A DNA stretch of 64,000 bases from Trematomus loennbergii (GCA_012861695.1 JAAOOA010000524.1:1-64000); one strand, 5' to 3'; counted from the first letter of the stretch, positions 35,686 through 49,255 are shown. A program made the numbers and translations. The notes: generated from the letters alone by a model not told the origin.

Positions 35686-37507
35686 ATGATCCCAAAGCAG
35701 GGACTGGTTCAGGTAAAGTTTTCAAGATGTGTAATGAAAAATGCAAACAAAAAGGCAGGTAGTGATAGTAAGAAGCTGGCTGGATAGCAGAAACATCTCC
35801 AGTGATTAGAGAGGGTTGTCCAAGGAGAAAACTCTAGAGTTCACATTAATACCTGGAGCTCATGAACACAAGGCTCTAGGCGGCACTCTGATCCTCCAAC
35901 TACATTAAATCAGCTGTCAGAGTAGTGGCGTGAGTACCAGGCTTCTATGGAGCATGTTGATTGGCTGATTGGGAACAGGTGTGCCTCGTCTGCAGACAGG
36001 GGATTCCAGCCACGGCCCCTGCCACTCACAAGCCCTGCAGAGAGGGAGAGACAGAACCAGAAACAATAGAACATAACAAAAAAGACACAATCGGATCACA
36101 TCTCTTAAAAATGTGGGATTTCTAGCAGGATTACAATGTTAGTAAGAAACGTAAAATAGCGTATAGTGTTGTTGTGAAAGGTTCAGATTGTATTTCTTCT
36201 CTGTAAACTGTACTGTTCTGTAGGCTCATACTTCAAGTGTGAATCTATACACCTACTGCCTGCGTGGTTTGGGTTGGTTTCTTCTTTTCAAAGGTCACAT
36301 TGTTCTGTTGTCTCACATCATTTGTCTTTCTTTTCATTGCATTGATATCGAGGTTATCCACAAGTGACGGAAAGTAATCATGTAACATGAATTTAATATG
36401 TTGATACTCATCAGGTCACTGATTACACATTATTTAAGGTAAAAAGTTATTGTAACAGAATATGTTTATTAAGAAACCCTCCCAACACTGTTGACTGTGA
36501 ATATCAGAATCAGAAGGGGACATAGTAGAAATTACACAATTCACAATTTAGAAAATACACATCCAGTACCAGTAACAGTTTTGGAAATATAGCAGCCATG
36601 TTGAAAGTATTAAAGGTGGCAGTATATCCATAACACTATGTGTCCCACCAATCCTCACCCCTCTCGAGCTGTTTACCAAATGTCCGCTCCGTCTCCAGCT
36701 CTGAGACGGATGCTGTGCCGGCGCCATCTCTCTCCACAGTGTCACCACTCTGCCTTCAAAATTCAATCATGTAGTGAAACTGCAGTCAGGCACCATTTCT
36801 CATCTCCGCCATTCTGGCTCTGACCGAGAGGCAGCGTTGGCTTGGCTTACCGACGCCCCTCCTCGATGTTAAACAGTTTGGACACTTGAAGCATTATAAC
36901 TCTGATGTGTTTTGATAGGTTTCACTGGTCTCTTGGGGATAATAGCAGTCACAGTGCTACTTCTGAAAGTAGCAGGGGGGGGGGGGAGGTTTCTGCTGAG
37001 CCAAACTCAAGCTGAACGGAGCTGTGACACCTGACACTGGATATTTATGGATCCCTGAGCTACTGGAATGTACAGCAATGAGAATACATCATGATGTATC
37101 AATTTAAAATGGATTTCGCCAATGGCAGATTTCATAAGACTGAGACGCGAGGTTCAGGATTGACTCTGAGGGCACATCACCATGCATCTCGCTCATGTCA
37201 TCTGTCAAAGGAAGCCATTAATGTCATGGAAATGACTTGATTCATGTGCATGCAGGGACATTTGCAAAAGTGTCTACTTGCATGTATCCTTGCGAAACAA
37301 TAATTTGAATGATAATGTCCATCCTGAGTATGCGTATTCCCATAAATATTCTATCAAAGATGTTCGGACTTCCTAAATGAATGAATACATCTATTGTATA
37401 TTTAATTTATTTGTCTTTGATGTTCTTACAGTGAAGCTAAAAGTTACCCTCCTTTTGTTGATAGAAGTGACTCATCCCTCTGCTTCTAGCTTCTTTTCAA
37501 CATTCTT
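35686..37507. other. No recognised gene; candidate conserved segment
   Basis: Unclassified sequence with a G12 run at 36975-36986. The block 37020-37360 is non-repetitive and of mixed composition, a weak candidate for conserved non-coding DNA. The area around 36480-36850 may hold an old repeat (AGAATCAGAAGGGG start). Confidence 0.45.
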
Positions 37508-38402
37508 AAAGACACCATATTCAGCTTTTTCAGTTCTCCCTTTCCTGTAGTGTGTTATATAGATGTGTGTGCATGTAAATGGTCTTCAAAAAGGCTAAAA
37601 CCCCAAAGTTCCTTCCACATGGAGTTTCTCTCCCACACACTCCCCCCCTGCCCGAAACGCCTCCAAGTGGACTCCTTTGTTTCCTTGAGGAACATAGTGA
37701 CATCATTATGTAACACTCACTCTTTGATTGGCTTCTATTCACCCTTTGTTCTTCTTCCACTTCTCAGTGCCGGTCCAAGGAATATTTCTTTAGTTTTTAT
37801 GGCAGTACACACATATATTTCAGGTGTGTGTGCTCTGTGAATGGATCTGGCTCACAGGTAGACCCAGTGAGCCAGCCTGCATGAGGTGAGGTCTCCTGGC
37901 TAACACTGTGATCAGATGTGTGCAAGTGTGGTGAGCAATCTGGGCACATTGTGGACACACTGGCTGCTTCTTTAGCAAAGCATCACCCAGAGTTTAATCC
38001 AGACTCCCTCGCCTCAACAGCTCCAGATGGTCTCTCTCCTCATTTGCAGACCTTTGTCTTCTCTCTCTGGCTTTTGATCTTTTAATCAAGACACATTGGA
38101 TCTGAATCTTTGTCCTACAGGAGTCCGTTTTTTCTGTGCCCTCAAAAATTGGTTAGTGCTCCAACACATTGTATGTGAAGCTAAGGGGCGGGACATCTCT
38201 AAGCAGTTGGCCAATCACAACAGAGCCGGCCAGCTAAGCAATCAGAGCAGACTGGGCTCTGGTTTCAGACAGAGGGTGAAAAGAGGTGCTGCAGCACAGT
38301 ATGAGAGAAATAAAGAGCTTTTTGAACATTAAAGCATGTAAATATGTCACAGTAGAGACACTAAATACTAATATGAACCTGAAAATGAGCAAGATGTGTT
38401 CT
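37508..38402 (+). mobile_element. MITE family D, long copy with insertion
   Basis: Starts TTAAAGACACCATATTCAGC and runs through CCCTTTCCTGTAGTGTGTTA and GGACTCCTTTGTTTCC. It resumes at about 38150 with CTCCAACACATTGTATGTGA, CCAATCACAACAGAGCCGG and GGTGAAAAGAGGTGCTGCAG, ending near GAACCTGAAAATGAGCAAG. The part from about 37840 to 38150 is not in other copies and looks like unrelated DNA. Confidence 0.82.
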
Positions 38403-38545
38403 TTAGAAGAAAAAACAAAACAAGCATGCGATCATAAATGAAACTACTAAGTAAAAAGAAATGCAGACAGCATAGTAAAACATAAGTAGCAGTGTTTTTG
38501 TTTAAGTTTGTGAACATATATACAGTAGAGTAGGAGCTGGTTACC

Positions 38546-38611
38546 TTAAAGTGGACCTATCATGCTATATTTGATTGTGTTTGTATTGTTTTTCTTATTG
38601 TTTTTATTTGT
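38546..38611 (-). repeat. Partial duplicate of family B terminus
   Basis: TTAAAGTGGACCTATCATGC and the next few bases occur here and again at 38612, exactly 66 bp on. The intervening ~37 bp is T-rich. This is a tandem duplication of the element end, or an abortive or nested insertion. Confidence 0.8.
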
Positions 38612-39102
38612 TTAAAGTGGACCTATCATGCTATATTTGAATAATATAGTGTAAGACCATACCTATATAAGGCATATTTATACTTTTTTTTTTCAAAATA
38701 CCAAACAGATCATGCATTTTAGCCATGCCTCATTTCGCTCAATTCGAATTTTTAGCTCTGTTTTTGCAAGGGCTGATTCTGTGAGAACAGCACCACCTAC
38801 AGGCCTGCATATGTACTACAGCGTCTCCAGCACTTTCGAACGGCAATGGCCGTGGCTGTCTCCTCCTGATTGGTGGAGTTGGCCCAATAGCCGTAGCGCC
38901 ACTGTCCTGACGTCAGGACAGTGTTCAAATCTGGATCAGTTTTATCAGATCCGTTGCAGCCCCTTTTTTAGAGATTTGGGTATGGAGGAAAATAGAGAGG
39001 GTTGTGTTTTCTGACACTTGGTGAGTTCCCTGGAACACGGGGACACATATTCATGTATAAAAGACGTACAAAAGTGCATTTTGCATGATAGGTCCCCTTT
39101 AA
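38612..39102 (-). mobile_element. MITE family B, copy 3
   Basis: Reverse-oriented full copy, TTAA to TTAA, ending ATAGGTCCCCTTTAA. CRE TGACGTCA at 38908-38915. Confidence 0.92.
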
Positions 39103-39994
39103 CACATTTTAAATACATGTTAAATCAAAAGTGTATATTTCACATGAGCAGTGAGACTGTAATCCCTTTCTTACCCCCAACACTCAGGCTGGATATATTT
39201 CCAGGTAAATTATTAAACAAACACATTGAATTAGTGGATAACCTTTTAATAATTAGAAGTCGTGGACACACAAAACATTTGATGAGTGACAATTAAGTAG
39301 AATCATATTTGATCTTCCTGAAATACCCTCACCAGCTTCTGTCTGTCGGGATTGTAGAAATCACTGCTGAGGCTTCTGGAGGTGTCGGGGGTCTAATTCA
39401 ACTAAACATGTGTGAAGGGGGGGTGCCAACTTGATAACCCCGGCATGCAAGAGCTCAAGTGAGTGACTCTCACACTCCTAACTGTGGCGTTCAGATAAGG
39501 CGTCTGGAGACTGCTGCTGCCTTGCCGTGGTCCTGTGGATTTATTTTCGCCCTCTGTAGTCAGTACACCATTTTATTCTTTGGGCGTCTGAGCTGTGTGC
39601 AAACGTCCTCTGATGATTGCACAAAGGATTACAACATGAAATCCTGCGCATACTATGTATTGTGGCTCTTGTCCAGAGTCAAGTGAAGGACATGTGGAAT
39701 GTATCATAGTTTCAGATGATTTCTCACAACAGTAATTGTAGTCAGAATCAGAAAGCCTTTGTTTTTCCACAGCAGGGAAATGTATGGCATCACAACAGCC
39801 GGGTACGGATAAAAGGCAAAAGCAAAAAAGATTAGAATTATATTAAATAAATAGTAAAGGACATATTTGTAAGAATATAAACAAATAAGAACACCATGGT
39901 AGAAAAACAAGTAGCATTTTTAAAAGTAAGTTCAAGTATTGAAGAAGCCAGATCCATGCACATGCGCGGTAGAAATCAGGTAAATATATATACC
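39103..39994. other. No gene; possible retroelement tail
   Basis: The part from about 39738 (AGAATCAGAAAGCCTTTG) to about 39900 resembles the reverse-strand 3' end of a fish LINE, but no coding remnant supports it. Otherwise unclassified. Confidence 0.35.
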
Positions 39995-40372
39995 TTAAAG
40001 GTGGGGTATGTCATTTCGAGTGCGCTACAATTTGAAAATACACAACCGGAAAAAATCTGCCCCTTCCTTCAGACTTCCTTACAGAACCCCTCCTCCAACA
40101 CACATGGACACGCACATGACCAATGAGGGCACGAGATAAGTTAGTGCACGAGATGGAAGGCTGACAGGCAGGTAGGCCATCCAGTTATTTTAGCCGGGCC
40201 GGCTCAGATGATTGGTCGTGCTTTTTACAGCGCCACGGCTTCAACAGATGACATTTTTGTATGTATTTATTGTCAAAGCATTTAATGTATTCATTGCTAT
40301 CGGGATGTTAAGAGCATTCCATGGAATATAACAAAAAGTGTTTCTGAAATAAATTACCTACCCCACCTTTAA
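39995..40372 (-). mobile_element. MITE family A, copy 2
   Basis: TTAAAGGTGGGGTATGTCAT at the left, TTACCTACCCCACCTTTAA at the right. About 378 bp, inverted relative to copies 1 and 3. The central TTTTAGCCGGGCCGGC palindrome is partly eroded. Confidence 0.92.
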
Positions 40373-41119
40373 GTAATACAATATCAAATATGTTCAAACA
40401 TTGAACTGAAATTAATAATTAGGAAGAAAGAAAGAAACACTACTAATGTTGGGGAATGGGCTCTTGTCAAAATGGATGACTTTTCATAGTTATCTAAAGG
40501 CCACTCCAGTGTTTAATATTTGCCTTGTAAATGTGTTTGAGTAGAATAAAAAATCCGACTTAACTCTGTCTTCACAAGCTTTCTAACAAACGTACAGGAA
40601 TAATTTAGCAGGTACGTCCAGAGTGATTCACAATGTGAAATCAAACCCAATAAAGCAGGAATTACCTTTAAAATCAATATAATAAAGAGATAAACCCAAG
40701 ACTGTCATTATGGAGACCCATGTGGATATTTAAATCATGCACCTACTGTACAATAATGACTTTATCTGTTGTATCAACTTGATAGAAACTTAAAAATGCA
40801 CTAACAACATTGGTTGTATTGTCCATAGAACCTATAAGAGAAGAAGAATTACCTTTAAAATCACATAAAAGATAACACTTGAAATCCCCCAGCCATCCTT
40901 CATTCCTTTTATCGTTTATATTATTTTCTCCAACTCCGGCAAGGGTCTTCTTCCTTTCCTATTTTCAATCCTACCCCACTCCGAGGTGGTAATATGTCAC
41001 TGAAGGAAATGCCTATGAGCACAGTCAGAATTGGAGACAGATTAGAAGGGAAACTGTGGTTTGAGCAAGGTTCAAAAATAGCTTCAAACCAGAATTCAAG
41101 TGCATGTACGGTGTGATGA
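40373..41119. other. No recognised gene
   Basis: AT-rich unclassified sequence. Confidence 0.5.
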
Positions 41120-41849
<730 letters not shown>

Positions 41850-42346
41850 TTAAAGTGGACCTATCATGCTATATTTTAATAATATAGTGTAGGACCATAC
41901 CTATATAAGGCATATTTATACTTTTTCTTTTTCAAAATACCAAACAGATCATGCATTTTAGCCATGCCTCATTTCGCTCAATTTGAAAAATGTTAGCTCT
42001 GTTTTTGCAAGGGTTGATTCTGTGAGAACAGCACCATCTAGAGGCCTGGCATATGTACTACAGCGTCTCCAGCGCTTTCGAACGGCAATGGCCGTGGCTG
42101 TCTCCTCCTGATTGGTGGAGTTGGCCCAATAGCCGTAGCGCCACCGTCCTGACGTCAGGACAGTGTTCAAATCTGGATCAGTTTTTATCAGATCCGTTGC
42201 AGCCCCTTTTTTAGAGATTTGGGTATGGAGGAAAATAGAGAGGGTTGTGTTTTCTGACACTTGGTGAGTTCCCTGGAACACCGGGGACACATATTCATGT
42301 ATAAAAGACGTACAAAAGTGCATTTTGCATGATAGGTCCCCTTTAA
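41850..42346 (-). mobile_element. MITE family B, copy 4
   Basis: Full-length reverse copy, TTAA to TTAA. CRE TGACGTCA at 42150-42157. Its minus-strand open frame is the longest of the family (~138 codons), but no domain is recognisable. Confidence 0.92.
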
Positions 42347-42374
42347 GTTTGACTAAGGGTTTTAAATATGGCAA

Positions 42375-42600
42375 TTGCTAACATAAGCTTGCTTATTTGT
42401 TAAATAGAGAGCAAACATTAGCTAGCTTGTAAAGTTAGCTTGTTAGCCAACGTTCGCTATCTGAGAGGCACACTGAAAGGTTATTGAATATGGTCTTTAT
42501 GTTAACTTTTTTTGTATAAATGTCAACACTGTGGACCTTAGTTGACCCTACTGGCAGTGAGAGTTATTAGAAATTGTAGACTGTAGATGAGATTAAGTAC
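42375..42600. repeat. GCTA-rich dispersed repeat, copy 2
   Basis: Shares word order with 6740-7215: AAACATTAGCTAGCTTGTAA, CTGGCAGTGAGAGTTATT, GTAGACTGTAGAT. It begins just after the right end of MITE B copy 4. Confidence 0.5.
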
Positions 42601-42981
42601 GCACTCCGATGTGCTTTGTACATTTCATAGCTCGTCACACAAAGAACACAGAGTTATACAAAATGTCCCCATATAAGATTTTGGGACGTTTTCATGTCAT
42701 CCAGCTGCTAAAATAGGATCAATGTGGAACTGTTAAACACTTACATGTAACTGTGAATGTGGGAAGGGGGCGTGGCTATATCAGGTAAATAGAGAACATG
42801 GGTGTGAGTGCGTATGTGTTTGTGTGTTTGGCATATTTAGAAAAGCGCCATAAATTCCGTTTTTTCTGAAGCGACTGAAATCTTTAGAGAGAGTAGTAGT
42901 GTGACGCTCAGCATGAGCATCAATCTCTTTATCTGAAGGGACTTTAGTAGTGACACTGTTCATTTGCATGTACGTCTGTTG

Positions 42982-42982
<1 letters not shown>

Positions 42983-43027
<45 letters not shown>

Positions 43028-43042
43028 TGTGTGTGTGTGTGT
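42983..43042. repeat. (TG)n microsatellite
   Basis: TG tract with one GG interruption near 43021. Confidence 0.95.
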
Positions 43043-43149
43043 TTGCAGGCAAAGCGCATTATAGGTAAACAAATCATGGGAGACAGATCTCTCCTTTGTC
43101 GTAAATCAGATCGAAAGTGCTTAGTCACTCACACAGACACACACTCAAA

Positions 43150-43159
43150 CACACACACA

Positions 43160-43219
<60 letters not shown>

Positions 43220-43220
43220 C
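43150..43220. repeat. (CA)n microsatellite
   Basis: CA tract with TACA and GCAC interruptions. Confidence 0.93.
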
Positions 43221-43508
43221 ACACAGCTGCTCAGTGGCAACAATTTGATTGGATGTAACGTTACTAATCAAAGCGTATGTGAGTGTGGCGGGAAGGTGGG
43301 TGCATGACATAATGTGTATTTGTGACAATGAAGAAAAATAAACACTCAGTGAAGTGTGTGTCAGGTCAGCACAAAGATATTTAAGATATTTTCTGTCACT
43401 GAAAATGTAGAAAAAAGTGTTATTGCCATGTTAAAATTAAAAGTAAAGTATTACACAACTGTGAGGTGGAGCACTGACGTCAAGGTCTTTCACATATAGA
43501 CAAATACA

Positions 43509-43512
<4 letters not shown>

Positions 43513-43586
<74 letters not shown>

Positions 43587-43589
43587 CAA
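43513..43589. repeat. (CA)n microsatellite
   Basis: CA tract with a single AAAC interruption. Confidence 0.95.
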
Positions 43590-44361
43590 CCTCGCACACT
43601 TAAAGCGCTAGTTTGGCCAGCACAAGCACAAAGGTTAGTATAAGCCCTGCTTTATACCTGTCTACGAACTTTGATCAAATCTATGATGAAACACAATGGC
43701 AAGATCGTCCTGAAAAGGAAGAATGTATATGGTGGGGGTGGGAGGGGAGGTAGAAAAGGGAAGAAAATAGTCCGTGTGAGATGAGAATATGAGAATGAAC
43801 ATAATAACAGAATAAAATGTAACAATACTCAAGGGCGTCACTTCCATATCGCTGCTTATAACGTAAGATACCATCAGGAGGATATGAGCGCTGTGCTCGT
43901 TATGTGATTTTATAGCATTTAGGCTTACTTGGTTACTTTAAACAAGCTTTTAATATTGAAAAATGTTGACCAAATTTAAAATATTTACTTTTTAAAAGCT
44001 TTTGAAACCATGTTTTCATTCAAAGTATGTCAGCTTTTAGATAAGTTCCCTAACAGCTGTGCGTCTGTAATTGTTTTAATGTGGAGCTGTCCATGGTGCT
44101 GATCTGCCTCTACAACAGGCTTGTCCTTAGCAAGAGATATTTTCGAATCTAGGTTGGAATACTCTGTAACAAAAAATACGTGGGACCGCCTCGCTGCACA
44201 TTATCCTTTTTCTTTTCTCTACTGGGGACCGTTTAGCCATCATGAATCCAACGTTTATTGCTCTCCACAAATATAAAAATGAATATTCAAAAAGTATTCC
44301 ATGGTGTTTTCTGATGGATGATTTTAATGTTGGTTGTCGACAGCTGATGTTAAATGGACCG
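43590..44361. other. No recognised gene
   Basis: Unclassified sequence. Confidence 0.5.
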
Positions 44362-44822
44362 GAATTAATTTTTTTTTATTTAACCAGATAAAAAGACAAA
44401 AAAAAACGAAAAGCAGTCACTACATTGTGCACATTTGGGACAGTAAGAAAGGCACTACTTATTACTGCAAGAGCAGCTGGTGGTAAGGACCTCAGACAAC
44501 TTCAATTTAAAACAGGCTATAGGGACAAGTGCCGTCAGTTTGAGGCGTGATTGAAGGTCATTCCAAGACCAAGGACCATAATGAAAAAGACTCCTTTTCC
44601 CAGCCTCAGTCTGCACGGCAAGAACCTGGAACCGTATCCAGGCACTGGTTCTGAGGTTGTAAGAGTCACAAACTGGAACAAATCTGGCACATATGTAGAG
44701 TGGAAGCTTACCTAAAATGGCTTTATACATTAATAAAAACCAATGCTGCATCCTACGCATAGTAAGTGAGGACCATCCAGTTAGGCTATACAGTTTGCAA
44801 TGATGAGTCCTATAGGGTGCAT
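44362..44822 (-). mobile_element. LINE 3' fragment, same family as 5110-6420
   Basis: On the minus strand it encodes THHCKLYSLTGWSSLTMRRM, then QHWFLLMYKAILGKLPLYIC and WSWNDLQSRLKLTALVPI. These align with THHCTLYARAGLPSLTVRRL, HWYIFIYKAMLGKLPSYIC and LSWNSLQLKWKLSNLVPL of the LINE at 5282-6420. The 3' end is CTGGTTAAATAAA plus an A-rich tail. Only the last ~120 codons survive. It lies 80 bp from MITE B copy 5. Confidence 0.83.
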
Positions 44823-44902
44823 TTGATATATATCAAATGCAATGGAATACTTTCTTTGGATTGATATGACATTGTCCCTTTATCCTCCTTAACAGCAGTC
44901 TG

Positions 44903-45399
44903 TTAAAGGGGACCTATAATGCAAAATGCACTTTTGTACGTCTTTTATACATGAATATGTGTCCCCGGTGTTCCAGGGAACTCACCAAGTGTCAGAAAAC
45001 ACAACCCTCTCTATTTTCCTCCATACCCAAATCTCTAAAAAAGGGGCTGCAACGGATCTGATAAAAACTAATCCAGATTTGAACACTGTCCTGACGTCAG
45101 GACGGTGGCGCTACGGCTATTGGGCCAACTCCACCAATCAGGAGGAGACATCCACGGCCATTGCCGTTCGAAAGCGCTGGAGACGCTGTAGTACATATGC
45201 CAGGCCTGTAGGTGGTGCTGTTCTCACAGAATCAGCCCTTGCAAAAACAGAGCTAAACATTTTCAAATTGAGCAAAATGAGGCATGGCTAAAATGCATGA
45301 TCTGTTTGGTATTTTGAAAAAAAAAATGTATAAATATGCCTTATATAGGTATGGTCCTACACTATATTATTCAAATATAGCATGATAGGTCCACTTTAA
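44903..45399 (+). mobile_element. MITE family B, copy 5
   Basis: Full copy with TTAA at both ends. The left terminus has one change (CTATAATGC for CTATCATGC). CRE TGACGTCA at 45092-45099. Confidence 0.92.
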
Positions 45400-46696
45400 A
45401 GAACATGTAACCACCTCTGGAATATCCAAATTGACCAACCAGAATCAAGTATTCTTCGAAGCCGTGTCATAAACAAAGGCAGATAAATTACACATACAAT
45501 TCTGAGATATGCAGATTAGGAACATCCTCACAGAATATTTATGAACATCCAGCAACACAGAGATATTTCCTGTTACGTTTGGAGTTGGGGAAGCTGAGGG
45601 AAACACTGTTACCAAGTTCAACCAGAGTTCAAACACTTGTCAGAAAGAGCCAGGGGTTTCTGCAGGGGGTTTTCAGAGTGAGCAGCCAAGCAGTGAATAT
45701 CTCAGCTCGATTAAGTCAGATTTATTTCGGCTGCAATCTGCCTTCTTAATCTAAGCCTTGATAGAGTCAGTGGAAAACTGAGGCAGCACAGCTTCCCAGA
45801 AGAGTGTTTGTTTGAGGGAGTGAGTTTCTGTGTGAGTGTACACCTTCCCCCCCCACACCACAACTGTGATTGGTATCACTGCTGTGAAAATGAGACCCCA
45901 CTTTCCATTCAGCCGTGCCCAGTTAAATAAAGGGGTATGTAACTAGTTATCATCCGCTCGCATGACTGCACGTCTCAAAGAGTGCCAACACGCTGTCACT
46001 CAGCCCTGCAGCTCTGCGACTCACAGCTTACCCGTCATTTGTTGCGATGATGAATAGATGTTAGAGGGAACGCTGAAAAGGAACAGCGCGGTCGTGAACC
46101 TGGCGTAGGAGGGGAAGCAGAGAGGGAAAGGGCGGCGACGGTACAAGAGGGGAGGAAAGATGTGAGTACATCAAGAGCATGAATTGGAATAAATGTCAGA
46201 TAACAAAAGGCTATGAATAACAGACGGTTGAGAGGAGAAACAAATACTGTAGAGGCAAATATGAACCTGAAAATGAGCATAATATATCTTCTTTAGCAAA
46301 TAAGGATTAGTAGATGTATCAACAAAGGAAGACTACCAGAACATATTGGACAACATAGCCAACAGAAAGGTGCGGGCTGGTGGAGAGAAGGAATGAGAAG
46401 ACAAGTGAGGAAAGCTTCATGGAAAAGGAAGAGCAATCAGTGGGGAAAAGAGGGAGGCAAAGACATGAGAAAGAAACCAGGACTTTGGTAGTTCAGTAAT
46501 GAGATAAGGTTATAGAAAGATGGAGTGTTGGCACACAGCAGAGTATAAACACACGCTCAGATGTAGCGTCTTATAATGGGAAACAAACTTGTTAACAACA
46601 CACTGTCTCTACACCGAAGATCTATAACACACAGTACCTCTCCCTTGGTGCAGAGAGTGGGTACACATGTCCACAATGTGTGAAGCAGGCTGAATG

Positions 46697-46698
<2 letters not shown>
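45400..46698. other. No gene; short family D scrap and candidate conserved segment
   Basis: The piece 46258-46296 (ATATGAACCTGAAAATGAGC) is a family D right-end scrap. The segment 45650-45790 is non-repetitive and mildly conserved-looking. Nothing else was recognised. Confidence 0.45.
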
Positions 46699-46785
<87 letters not shown>

Positions 46786-46806
46786 TTGTGTGTGTGTGTG
46801 TGTTGT
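46699..46806. repeat. (TG)n microsatellite, interrupted
   Basis: Two TG blocks separated by an A interruption near 46736, with a TATGTT interruption near 46781. Confidence 0.95.
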
Positions 46807-46894
46807 GTGTAGGGCCAGAGCGGCAATTTAGAGACCCTCCATGAAAGTGTTTGGAGAGTTTGGGTTGAAGCAAACTTTCTTCACTGGCACAAAT

Positions 46895-46999
<105 letters not shown>

Positions 47000-47104
47000 C
47001 CTTTATCGCTCTCTTTTGCATCCACTCTCCCTTTTTGTATTCCCTCTCTCAGTCTCATCTCCCCCTCTCTTTATGTAGCTCTTTTAAAGTATAATACTCT
47101 CTGA

Positions 47105-47260
47105 CGTCATTCATTACAAATTCAACTGCAACGCATCTGAACTCATCATCATCGGCACAAACTCCCTTACTCGCTCAGACCAGGATTTTTAATTGAACAT
47201 CAATGGCTCCTTGTCTTCACCTCAACTCACCTCTGCATCATTATTTATATTTGTACAATA
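47105..47260 (+). mobile_element. LINE RT fragment (L2-like)
   Basis: A short frame reads FNCNASELIIIGTNSLTRSD, then a stop, then LNINGSLSSP. This resembles the L2-group RT segment LNxxKTELLxIG...SIDGS. No other part of the element is visible. The assignment rests on this short match only. Confidence 0.5.
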
Positions 47261-47435
47261 GTACAATTTCTTCGTCACTGTAAGTTATATTTGCGGAACA
47301 AATATCCTTGTTATATCCACTGTTACTCCATTCGATAACAGTGTCTGCAGAAAGGTAGATTTAACATGGGTTCATTATAACTTTACTGAAGCTACTTGGT
47401 GTTGGCTGCATAAGCTAGAAAGCTAATGAATCCTT

Positions 47436-47449
47436 GGTGTGTGTGTGTG

Positions 47450-47485
<36 letters not shown>
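47436..47485. repeat. (TG)n microsatellite
   Basis: TG tract with one GCA interruption. Confidence 0.93.
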
Positions 47486-47486
<1 letters not shown>

Positions 47487-47599
47487 AAATTGACTTGGCT
47501 AACAGGTTAGTTGACAAGCTACTTAGCCTTATGAAACTGTTATTTTAAACTATATAATGATGGTGGAATGTTTATACGAGGCAGGGAAAAGAAAAAGAC

Positions 47600-47601
<2 letters not shown>

Positions 47602-47638
<37 letters not shown>

Positions 47639-47652
47639 TGTGTGTGTGTTGT

Positions 47653-47693
<41 letters not shown>
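47602..47693. repeat. (TG)n microsatellite
   Basis: TG tract with GGTG and TTGTGG slips. Confidence 0.95.
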
Positions 47694-47695
<2 letters not shown>

Positions 47696-47953
47696 AATTC
47701 GACAGACGCAGTATTATTAGGCTGCAGTTTCTGCTAGGTTTTTATCCCCATTACTGCTGCCAGGGAGCTTACCAGCTAAATTGGGCGAATTCTGGTCCCC
47801 TAAACAAATTACCCGCTCTATTTGAGTAGGGAAATCAAATTAAGAAATAGCACAGATCCAGCACTGTAATACTATTATATCTCCAGTTCAGACTTGTTAC
47901 CTTTTATTCCTTTGGCTAAACTTAGGGTGGATGCAGATGCGTATGGATTACCT

Positions 47954-48316
47954 TTAAAGGTGGGGTAGGTAAGTTTGAACCGGCTCGAGATACACTTTTT
48001 GTTATATTCCATGGAATGCTCTTAACATCCCGATAGCAATGAATATTGAATGCTTTGACAAAAATCCATAAAAATGTCATCTGTGGAAGCCGTAGTACTG
48101 TAAAAAGCACGCCAATCATTGAGCCGGCCCGGCTAAAATGACTGGATGGCCTACCTGCCTGTCAGCCTTCCATCTGTGCACAAACTTATCTCGTGCCCTC
48201 ATTGGTCATGTGCGCGTTCGTGTGTGTTGGAGGAGGGGCAGATTTTTTCTGGCTGTGTATTTTCAAATTCTAGCGATCTCGAGCGGTTTCTCCAAAATGA
48301 CCTACCCCACCTTTAA
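47954..48316 (+). mobile_element. MITE family A, copy 3 (complete)
   Basis: TTAAAGGTGGGGTAGGTAAG at the left, CCTACCCCACCTTTAA at the right, 363 bp, TTAA at each end. The palindrome seen in copy 1 appears as GAGCCGGCCCGGCTAAAAT. This is the reference copy for the family in this window. Confidence 0.94.
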
Positions 48317-48678
48317 CCTGCCAACTGTGAGTATACTCTTAAGTTTTGATTTGATATCAAAGTGCATTAGTATCTGCAGAGACATAAAGTGGGCCAGTCT
48401 GTCTTGCCTTTTGTTCTCCAGCTATTGTTCTCTGTTCCACCTCAAAGGCTAATTGTTTGAGAAATCCTGCATCACTAATGCAGGAGAGATGGAAGAACGA
48501 ATGCTCACAACCACTGGAGCACAGAGCGAGCGCCGTGATGTCTTCATGAAACATTTGGTACTAATAATAAAATAATGAAAATGGTCATTAAAACTAAATC
48601 TGATATGCAACAAATATTAAGTATTGCAGTCTGATTACATGGTGTTCTCAATGTTTCACTATTAATGCCATTGACACA
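48317..48678. other. No recognised gene
   Basis: Unclassified sequence between MITE A copy 3 and the nested family D element. Confidence 0.5.
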
Positions 48679-48806
48679 TTAAAGATGCCCTATTAGGCTT
48701 TTTGGGGTTCTCCCGTTCCTGTGTGTTATATAGGTTAGTGTGCATGTTAGTGGCCTGTAAAGGCTAACATCCTTAAGTTCTCTCCCCCTGCCTGAAAACC
48801 TCCATT

Positions 48807-49255
48807 ACAATACAATTCAGCTTTAGTATATAGCACTTTAAACCTCCAGACCAAAGTTGTACAGGCAAATAACAAAACAAAACATTCAAAAAGTAACACA
48901 GCTCAGCTCACACACCATAAAACAAGCACAAGTAAAAAGAATAGACAATTTAAAAGCAATAAAAGCAACGCTCTAAAAGATGTTAATACGCTAAGGAGAA
49001 GAGGTGGGTTTTAAGAAGCGATTTAAAAGCAGGCAGTGTGGCGGCCTGTCTGATGTGCAGGGGCAGATCGTTCCACAGTGTGGGAGCCGCTACAGAGGAG
49101 CAACGGCCCCCTCTGAGCTTTGACTTGGTTCTGGGCACATTCAGGAGCAGTTGATCCGCTGACCTGAGAGGGCGGGTGGGCGTGTAAGGGTGTAGCAGCT
49201 CAGAAAGATATGGTGGGTCATGCCATTTAGGGATTTAAAAGTAAACAAAAGGATT
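48807..49255 (-). mobile_element. LINE 3' end nested in family D
   Basis: On the minus strand it encodes PPYLSELLHPYTPTRPLRSA, then SSVAAPTLWNDLPLHIRQAA, then TLPAFKSLLKTHLFSLAY and a stop: the C-terminus of an L2/Rex1-group ORF2. A one-base loss just before PPYLSELL breaks the frame with the upstream FKSLNGM. The 3' UTR ends in an (ATTGT)n-like tail at the left edge. Confidence 0.88.

Noticed and set aside
41958..42374. Shared 85-138-codon frame in the MITE B copies (FIHEYVSPVFQGTHQVSE...)
   Set aside because: Similarity follows from DNA identity of recent repeats. The frame is broken or shortened in copies 1 and 2, has no domain, and sits between TIRs.
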